Shown here in pieces: positions 1 to 9,800 of a DNA stretch of 64,000 nt. The notes below the pieces were generated by a model, which had not been told where the DNA came from, did no database searches, and saw only the letters and a list, made by a program, of their open reading frames with translations. Numbering within the stretch: position 1 is the first letter of the stretch; every line of letters begins with the position of its first letter. The translations under genes were made by a program, and so were the position numbers. Source of the DNA: Pycnopodia helianthoides (Eukaryota; Echinodermata; Asteroidea; Forcipulatida; Asteriidae); assembly GCA_032158295.1 (NCBI GenBank), contig CM063250.1:1991501-2055500 (forward strand). Direction: 5' to 3'.

Positions 1-279
1 TATGGTAAATTCACGCATCACGCGCTCGGTGTTCATGTTGTTGTGCTGCGTACAGTAAAGTAATGGTAGTGCACGTGGTACTTAAAACATGGCCGCACCA
101 CCCGCGCGACGAGTCACGTAACTTGGCTAGTGCGCCCTCTAGTTCTTCTGTATAACTCTATGGCTTTATCACACCCTTGACCCGAGGGCGTCTCGAAGCA
201 CTCATTATTTTGTCTACCAGGTGTACACAGCTATATTTGAAATATAAGACCCATATTATTCACATAGCACCATGTAACG

Positions 280-490
280 GTTAACAAGGTGCTGCAGCAC
301 AATCTGCAACCAACAATATCAGAAAAAAACTGCGGCGAACCCCTTCTCTTAACAATTGCCATACTGGGATCTTTTACGAGTCTTGCTTAAGGACACAAGT
401 GTCAAGAATGGGACTCCAACCCACACTCTGCTAATCAGAAACACCAGAGCTTGAGTCCAGTGCGCTTTACCGCTCGGCCACGACAGGAAG
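280..490 (-). mobile_element. tRNA-derived SINE copy
   Basis: Read on the minus strand, the copy begins with a tRNA-like head near 485 (GTGGCCGAGCGGTAAAGCGC, an A-box) and a degenerate B-box (GGGTTGGAGTCC), followed by a tail ending in an AGGTGCTGCAGC-type block. Other copies sit near 3460, 15840, 25035, 30100 and 48960. The acceptor stem and anticodon arm are not a proper tRNA, so it is not called a tRNA gene. Confidence 0.6.
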
Positions 491-816
491 ATCCATGATT
501 GGCAAAGAGGGGAGAGTTGTGCATAGCACGCACCAGGTGCACATTTCCCCTATTTCAATCGCGCCTGTGCGAGAGATCTATACTTACTTTAGATATACAC
601 AAACACAGAGTGAATGCTCATAAGTATGTACCCTATGAGAACCTGTGAAAAGAACCTATGAGAAGGCATGCAACTGTAACTTCACCAAAAAAGAGGAATT
701 ACAAATTTCAATGATTTTGTACAGTATTTTTAATTTTGAATGGTAAAACTGAGAATAAAAAGAGGAAATCAGTTGATCCGAGCAAAGTTGTATGCCTGTA
801 TGAGGGGGTTACTTAC

Positions 817-3800
817 CGAGAAAACGCCCTGCACAACCCAGCCATGGTACTTATGCAGCGATCTCTTGTAAGCCAATGTCGCCGCGTTGTCAGATTCTTC
901 TCCCCTTTCTCAATCTCCACAAGAAACTCTCGAATAAACTCCAGCGCCCTGAAATTAAATTTGAAAGACTCTTTGATCACATTTAGACATTTTGAAGTTT
1001 TCATAAACTTTAAAATAGTTGCAACATTGAAAAAAACTTCAATGGGGGTAATCAGGACCAATGGGAGACTTTTGAAAACTAGATGGCAGCAGACATACCA
1101 GGTCGAATTCCGTTGTTTACGTAGCTCTAAGCATGCGCACATTGCCAAGAACAATGGATTTACCCGGTAAGTCTGCTGCCATCTAGCGCCCTAAAAGTCC
1201 CCCACAGTTTTCACCTGGGCCCAGTTTCACAGAGCCGCTTAAGCACTAAAACTAGCTAAGCGCAAAAAAGGTTTTTACCAGAATAAAATTACCGGTCTGA
1301 ATACCATATCACACATACTGCCTGTGACTCCATGAAGTATCGGGCCTGCAAGGGGCACCAAGGCAATGACAGGGGTGGAGGCAATTGCCCTGTGCTCATG
1401 AATATCAACCTGCAAGGGACACCAAGGCAATGATCAGGGGCATGGAGGCAATTGCCTCTGTTGCCTCCATGAAGTATCAGGCCTGCAAGGGCACGAAGGC
1501 AATGACAGGGGCATGGAGGCAATTGCCTCTGTTGCCTCCATGAAGTATCAGGCCTGCAAGGGACACCAAGGCAATGACCAGGGGCATGGAGGCAATTGCC
1601 CTGTTGCCTCCATGAAGTATCAGGCCTGCAAGGGGCACCAAGGCAATGACCAGGGGCATGGAGGCAATTGTCTCTGTTGCCTCCATGAAGTATCAGGCCT
1701 GCAAGGGGCACCAAGGCAATGATCAGGGGCATGGAGGCAATTGCCTCTGTTGCCTCCATGAAGTATCAGGCCTGCAAGGGGACACCAAGGCAATGACCAG
1801 GGGCATGGAGGCAATTGCCCTGTTGCCTCCATGAAGTATCAGGCCTGCAAGGGACACCAAGGCAATGACCAGGGGCATGGAGGCAATTGTCTCTGTTGCC
1901 TCCATGAAGTATCAGACCTGCAAGGGGCACCAAGGCAATGACCAGGCGCATGGAGGCAATAGCCTCTGTTGCCTCCATGAAGTATCAGACAAAAACCCTT
2001 GCTTCATTGTTAATACTTCACTTTGTGCCTTGCTTACGTAAAGTTAACCTACACAAACTGAACTTTCTAAAAGCAAGTACCTTCGGAGCCACATAAGAGC
2101 ATCTGTTGCCGAGTTCCTGAGTTGATGAGCTTTACTCCGTACTTCTTGTTGGACAATGGTTTGGAGAGTTGAGAAAGCTGATGGATCCGTTGAATACTTC
2201 TGCCTTAATTTCTTCACAGGGAAAGTGAACAAGAGTGCAAGTTGTTAAAAATTTAGAACTCAGGAATGAGGAGTTCCCCCAAAGGAAGTGATTGGAAATG
2301 TACCAACAATACAAAAACAAAAAGAAGAAGATAAGCCTCTGCAAAAATACTTTTATTAGGGAATGTACCTTACAAAACTCTTATTCAAGGATTAATTTAA
2401 ATTCATTCAACTATAAAATCACTATTTTTTAGCAATTGTAAGTTATAATTCAATAGACCTTAACTAATACATTTATTTCAATGCTGTCATTACGAGGTAA
2501 TAATATATTAGTTACATAACAAAACCCATAATGCACTGCAGCTCCGTGCCTGGTGCATGTTTCCCTCCATCCTACAATCTAGACTGTTTGAAGAGGAATA
2601 TCAATTATTCCCATCTTCAGCTCCCCTAAATTATTTTCATCTTAAATGTTTTCTTCTTGTAGCCCCATATCAAGTGTGGAGTTTAGCCTTGTTTGGGGCA
2701 AACTTGCATAGAAAATAGGGGGTAATAAGAATGCAGTCGACTAAAGTTGCCTAATGGTAAGGAAGAGGGGGTATGAGTGCAGTTGACTAAAGTCACCTAT
2801 AGCAATGCAGAGGTGGTATGAGTGCAGTTGACTAGAGAGGGTATGAGTGCAGTTGACTAAAGTCTCCTAATGGTAAAAAAAAGGTTAAGCTATGTGAAGA
2901 AAATGGTTCACAGAAAGAAGACAGCAGGTTTTTACCTTAATGTTACCGTTCATGTCCATCTTGACTGGTGTGAATGCCGAGGAGCCCATCATATCTATAG
3001 ATAAACGGCACCATGGAGGTAAAACATTTCATCAATTGCCGCCATTATGGCACAGGAGGAAAGTTTGAATTATGAGACCATTTGCATGATAGTGTGATAA
3101 CAAATTATATTCAATTCAATTCAATTCAAATCAACGTTTATTTCCACATTGGTAACAAAAATAAGTAAAGAAATCAAAATGATATAGTGTAATGGATACG
3201 GAGCAAATAATAATATATTTGCCTATAAATCAGTATTACTTTGACAAAAAACAATCTTTGACCCTAACTTTAATGGTAAGTGCACTGTGTTCTTGTACAT
3301 GCATTTACAAAACACACAGGATCTACGCCCCCATCCGTGGGAGAAAGCAATAATGTTAAAGTGCGTTACTCAAGGACACATGTGCCAAGACCGGGACAAC
3401 CACTCATGGCAACACCAGAACTTGAGTCTGGTGCCCTAGACCACTCAGCCAGAACACCCCCTTATATCATGTAAAAAAGCAACATTTTTGGGATAAAGAT
3501 TGTTGCTCAAAGCGGGTAAACTTGGCATGCTTATCTGTTACATTCCTGGGTAGCTGTTATATCACTTGACCCTTTTTAAAGATAAACAGTATCTCCCATG
3601 TATGAGACTTGTTGAGGTTGATATTTTGGTGTGCATCGATTGACCATATTTTGGACCACATGAGGGCGCTTTTCAACAGCGAATTTTCTGATCATAGTTA
3701 CAGTTTAATCTTAATTTAACTGCCTGTATGTTGTTTTCTTCAATCAATGTCAAAACACATTTTGTCAAAATAGTAACAACGACAGAAGGGGAAAAAAAAA

Positions 3801-6800
3801 AATTTTTTTTTACTTGTTTTGTATCATGTGACTTTGGTTCACATACGCTCTCAGACGGTCAAAAAGAAGGCGAACCCTTGACAAACAAAAACAACTCACC
3901 AAATATTTCAATGATTTGCCCACATGCATCCAGAAAGATGTCTGTCTTAAAGCTACCATCAGGAGTATCACAAACGGAACCAAACCTAGAAAAAAGAAAT
4001 TGAAAAACATTGATTCAACTCCCGACTCTCTTGAAAACATGTGATGTCATAGGTTACATGGTCCAGGAATGAACTCATGCACTAGCTAGCGTATCGGGCC
4101 TATATGCGAAAAATTTTGGGCCGGTGCGCGCAAATTGAAGGGCAATACGCGCAAGTTGCAGGTCGATACGCACAAACTGCAGGCGGTACACACCCAAAAA
4201 AAAGTAGTAATAATTAATTGTACTTCAGATTAAATTCACAAAAATCATAAAGATAAAAACCATTTAGAGTGCCCCAGATTGCAGAGTAGGGCTTTAAAAT
4301 CAAAAGATAAACACCAAGTAAAATTTTGAGCAATCCTTGGGGATGGGGGGGGGGGGAGAACCCTGATGTGAAGGGTCCATCAAATTAAGTAAACTGAAGT
4401 ATTCCATTTTCATCTTACGTCGGACTGCATCTGGAGAAGAAAGTAGGAACAATTGCTTTCTCTTGCATTGACGGATGTTGCATGGCTACGTTCAGAATAG
4501 TCTCCGTTCCGTTGTCTTCTTGGATGTTGTGATTGAATTGCCCATTTTCTCCTCCGTTAGTCACATGATTGTTTTCGGGCTCGCTACTCGTCGTTGGGGG
4601 CGTGCTGGAAGTAGGTGTGTTGGGGGCGGAGAGGGGTCGGTTGGGTGGGGCACGTGTTCTGTGGGGCCTTGGGCGAGACGCTATGTCTTCAAGGTTCTTG
4701 TATTTGGTTTGAACTCCACTTTTGTTTTGAGGAGGCGTGTATCTAGAAGTCAGACAGAAATAACAAGAATGCAAAACATTATTTCAACGTCCTTTCCTTT
4801 TTACTTTCTCAAAGACCCACCTTCACAAAATAAGCAAACTTTTTGTTCTGAAAGTTTGAGCCCAACTCTCAAGGGGAACTGGCCAGTTGTCTCAAACCTA
4901 CCAAATTACTCTATTCTATGGTATCTGGGCACCCAAATGTGCAGACATTTATGTTAGAATGCCTGGCCTCATGCTAAGACTGGTTAGTCTTAAGGGTACA
5001 GTACCAAATTCATCCAATTCAAGTAAAACCCAGCAATGGATTATTTTGGTAATTTTTTTCTTTTGTGATTTTCTTTAAAGGACATTCCCCTTTTGTATTT
5101 TCTCTTCTTTTTTTAAATCTTTTGCTTTGTTGTTTTTACCCTACCATTCTTGGGCTATTTCCCTTTATTGTTTTTGTAAAGTGCTTAAAAGACACTGGAC
5201 ACCTTTGGTAATTGTCAAAGACCAGTCTTCTCACTTGGTGTATCTCAACATATGCACAAAATAACAAACCTGTGAAAATTTGAACTCAATTGGTCGTCGA
5301 AGTTGCGAGATAATAATGGAAGAAAAAACACCCTTGTCACACGAAGTTGTGTGCTTTCAGATGCTTGATTTCGAGACCTCACGCGTGAGGTCTCAAAATC
5401 AATTCAAATGTTTTACTGAGAAATTACTTCTTTCTCAAAAACTACGTTACTTCAGAGGGAGCCGTCTCTCACAATGTTTTATACTATCAACAGCTCTCCA
5501 TTGCTTGTTACCAAGTAAGTTTTTATGCTAACAATTATTTTGAGTAATTACCAATAGTGTCCAGTGCCTTTAAGGCTCTGCTTACGGCACTTCATAAATA
5601 CTTTTTATTACTATTATTACTTTTATTAAATGAAATTTACAGGAAATGCGTAATTTCTCACCTGTCTTCCACTGAATGAGATCGAGAAGCAGATTTTTTA
5701 GGCTACAGGGAAAGTGAAAAAAAATTCAACAGATTTTAAAATTTCATTCAAATAGATTAGTTTGAAAACAACAAATCAATCAAAAACAATAAACAATACA
5801 ACATGAACTAATGGCAAAGGTCGTGGGTTCGAATCCCACCCAAGTACTATGCCTGAAGATTTTAGTTGCAGAAATCTGGAAAGTACTGAGTATATGCAGT
5901 GCTTAACAAACATCAGCGTATTGGTACAAACACAAATGATATTCTTTATCCCTGGTGCAAGTTTAACATCTTTTAACCCTCCTACTGTCAGTGACTCTTG
6001 GCAACATTTTCCAGTCAGTTGACCAACCATCTGAAATCATTCGACTGCCAAGGTTGTGTACGGTGGCACAACTGTGCACAGAACTAACTGCGTACTGTGT
6101 ACATGCATTCCCTAATGGTATCATATTTCAGGCTGGCATAGTTTATCTATCATTCAAAACCACTTGAATGGTATTGAATGGTCAGACAGCAAGAGGGTTA
6201 AAATCAATGCTGTACCCGCTGCTAAAAATATAGGATTCAAATTGCCTCTAGTTACCAGGCAAGCTCGGTGGTCTAGTAGACAAACATCTGGCAAAGGTCA
6301 GATATTACTCATTACTTGAGTAATATGCCTGTGGATTGTTTTCACAGGACTCAGGAATGTACTGAGTATACAGTGCTTAAAGGTATTGTACACTTTTGGT
6401 AACAGCTCAAAATCAGTGTCCACATTTTGTGTGATTAAACATATGCATGAACAAACAAACATGTGAAAGTTTGAGCTCAATTGGTCATCGAGGTCACAAG
6501 AAAATAGTGAAAAGAGATCTTATGTGTTTTCTGTTTTTTCAAATTATCGCCATGATAATTACTATTGTTTTACTTGTTTCTCAGAAACGATAGCATTTTA
6601 GGCAGAAATATTTTAAGGAACCCGATCTACCATTACTTACTTTAAATCATGTAAGTTATGTGTGAATCTGTGAACATTGTGTTTTTCGATCTTACCAATA
6701 GTGTACAGGGCCTTTAACAAACATCGGTGTAAGGGTTAACAAAAACACAAATAATAGGAGCCAAACAGAAACTAATCTGAGCTGATATTTCTTTTACCTG

Positions 6801-9800
6801 TTGCTGTAGAGAAGGCGGGACCACAGTTTCTGTTAATGTACTGTTGCCAAAGGGTACCTTATAGGAACTATTAACTAATCTCATACAGTCTTGTAAGGTG
6901 GAAATGAAGGTGTCGCATGTCTCTGAGAGTAAGGTTGTTGACTCGTTGAGTTTCTAGAACGTGAACAAATAAGATAAGATAAGATAAGATATTTTATTTG
7001 TCCGCATCATAAAAAATACAGAAAAGTGGCTTCCATTGGCTAAAAATTACATTAAAAAGTAAGAACAAATGTGAAGAAATCAATACACTGAGACAGGACT
7101 TTTGTCAAAAATTCAACAAGGAGGTGTCAAAAATATAGCTGGAAACTAAAAAATACGATGACAAAATTGCTGATTAACAATATTTCTACTCAAAAGTAGT
7201 ATGTATAATATAGCTCACCATTAAGAGAAAAAGAAGACAATCAATTAAGAAAGAGAGAAACCAGGATTAGCCTATAGGTCTCCCCAGGCACTCTAAATCC
7301 AGACCACCGAAGTAGACACAGAAAATAGAAAGCATGAAGTGTTCCCACCAAAAAACACTAATCATGAAAACTACCATTAAACAAAAGTGTTTTGACCAGT
7401 ATTTTATAACTGGTCAGTTGTTTTAGCCAGTTTAGGCAATCAAGAGCTTCCTGACGGCAGCTTGAAAGAGCAAGAACCGTAGTACAGTGGTGCTTACTGG
7501 GAGAGGCAAGAGAAGTTTTTTAGAACGTAGTTTTCTAACTGGCTGATATTGTTAGACTAAATCTTAAAAACAAGTAGGGGCAGTACCATGAAGACACAAC
7601 TAGGGGCAGTACAGTGAAGACAAATAGCACTCCACACTAATGCTGACAACAGAAGCTCAGTACCCAGAATGTGTCAAAGTTCACTAATGTACGAGCACGT
7701 ACAAGTCCAAGCTTTCTGTTTACTACTGTGTACTGACTGCACTAGTGCTGCGGTCTGGCACGCCGATGCGGTGATTGCATGGTGGTGGAACGTTTGCCTG
7801 GCAGCAGGGTATTCTGAGCCAAAATGACGTCACAGTGCTATTGTCTCTAAAGGGTTATTTTTGTCTCTTCCTAATCTTCCCTACCTCAATATCTGGAGTT
7901 TCATCGGCCTTGGCGGACACCTTGACTGCAGCGACACTCTGCATCAACGTATCACAGTACAGACGCAGTTCAGACATCTTGGCTTTCAGCATTTCTTCTG
8001 TCTTGTCTGTATTCAAAAAAACAATTGTACTTGTTTTACTTTTTTTTAAAGTAAATTCAACCAAATTTAGTGATCAGAAAAGCTTTCATCGCAAAAAAGG
8101 CATTTAGTATAGTTTTGCTTTGTACCTTGTTAGACTAGACAGTATATGGGTTTTGAGGCATTGCATGGTGAGGTATCCTTGCTCTTGTGGTAAAGTGTAT
8201 ATTGGCGAGATGGGTAGAGACCTAAAAACAAGGCTGAAAGAACACAAAGCCCATGGCCGCAGAGGAGAATATGACAAATCTGCCATTGTCAAACATTCTG
8301 CTGATCTAGACCATGTCATAGATTGGGATCAAGCTCAAATCATAGCTCCTGAGAGACATTGGTATACACGTCGCATCAGGGAAGCTATTGAAATACACAA
8401 GCACAATACAATGCATCAAGATATCGGCTACTTCATCAGCAATATTTGGCACACAATCCTACCACCCTACTCTACTGGTATCCCTCAGTCTACTGACACG
8501 CCCCACTACACAGGGCACTCACACACAATGGGCAACCCACACAATAACTCTGAGCCCTCCAATCACAGTTCTCTTTTCAGAAGAACCAATCAGAGCAGTG
8601 AATGACTCTACACTGAAACCTCTGAATCCTTATAAATAGTCCAGCATGTCTTACACTCTTCAGTCTCCTGACGATGACTAGAGCAAGCTAGTCGAAACGT
8701 TGAGACCAAAAGAACTCACTCCGCGGCAGTGCAGTTAATTACGAGAAGTCCCCCCGATCCACAAGCTAAAGTAGTAGTCCAGGCCGATTTCCTACCTCCC
8801 GCCCAGGTAGTAGTTAACAAGCAGGACAGTTCTTTTCAGAACTGAGAAGTCTCCCGAATTCCGAATAAACCTACTCCGCGGCAGTAGAATAAATAGCAAG
8901 ACAAGTTCTCTAAAGAACAAATCTACACAGCAAGTAGATATTTTTACACATGGTGTTACCGCAAACCGAATATATACTAGACTAGACAGATTTCAAATTT
9001 TCTAAACAATTACAGCACAATTTGTCTGGATGATTGGAACCAGAACCAACTTTATCAAATTATTCATTTTTTCCAGGGGATGAAACAAAATTAAACATAT
9101 CAAGAGTAATAACAAATAGATAGGTTTGATAAAAACAAATCAAAAACACAGTCATTGTTTTTCTTTGTCAACATACTGCTGATGTACACGCCAAATTATC
9201 AATAAAGATACAATAAAAGTCACTTGTGAAAGTTGAGCTGAATACAGTGCCTACTTTGAGGAAATATCAAAAAAACAGTCAAAGTATTTTCATCAAGAAC
9301 GTTGAGTCCATCCACGTTTAGAGAGGTGAGGCAATCTTTGTGGACCTACTTGTAAGGATCTTAATCCTACCACCCTACTCTACTGGTATCCCTCAGTCTA
9401 CTGACACGCCCCACTAACACAGGGCACTCACACACAATGGGCAACCCACACAATAACTCTGAGCCCTCCAATCACAGTTCTCTTTTCAGAAGAACCAATC
9501 AGAGCACTTCAGACCAAACACTTTCTCAGTCTGGTGCTTAGTGCTTACTACCATTACCACAGGCCTGGAATTCACGGAGGACACGGAGGCCATTGTCTTC
9601 ATTGCCCCTGGTCTTAGCCTCCGTAGCCCCTTCGAAGGTTTCCAATAAAGATTTTCCAATGGAAGTGCCCTTTGCAATATGAAAAAGGCCCTGCCCTCTC
9701 AAAGATGAAATTCCAAGCCTGTTTATACCATCTTTAAAACAAGTAGGCTTTCCAATAAATATTAAACACTTTCTTTTCGCGGGGAATCACCAAAGTATGA

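Larger units (their letters stand above)
8110..8980 (+). mobile_element. 5'-truncated Penelope-like retroelement
   Basis: The segment has an intact GIY-YIG endonuclease ORF (8120-8605), a hammerhead-like motif (8668-8707) and about 270 bp of terminal repeat-like sequence ending near 8980. A GIY-YIG domain with a hammerhead motif is diagnostic of Penelope-like elements by family knowledge. No reverse transcriptase is visible, so the copy is truncated at its 5' end. It lies in intron 3 of PLEKHA8 in the opposite orientation. Its terminal sequence recurs inverted at about 11585-11900, and the segment 8456-8600 recurs at 9365-9506. Confidence 0.75.

Noticed and set aside
736..1170. Open frame of 144 codons on plus and overlapping minus frame
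   Set aside because: Only the minus-strand exon 11 of PLEKHA8 is real here. The plus frame and the rest of the minus frame are intronic, with no family match.
1289..1978. Several overlapping open frames rich in Cys, His and Gly
   Set aside because: They come from the 72-bp minisatellite and appear on both strands with the repeat period.
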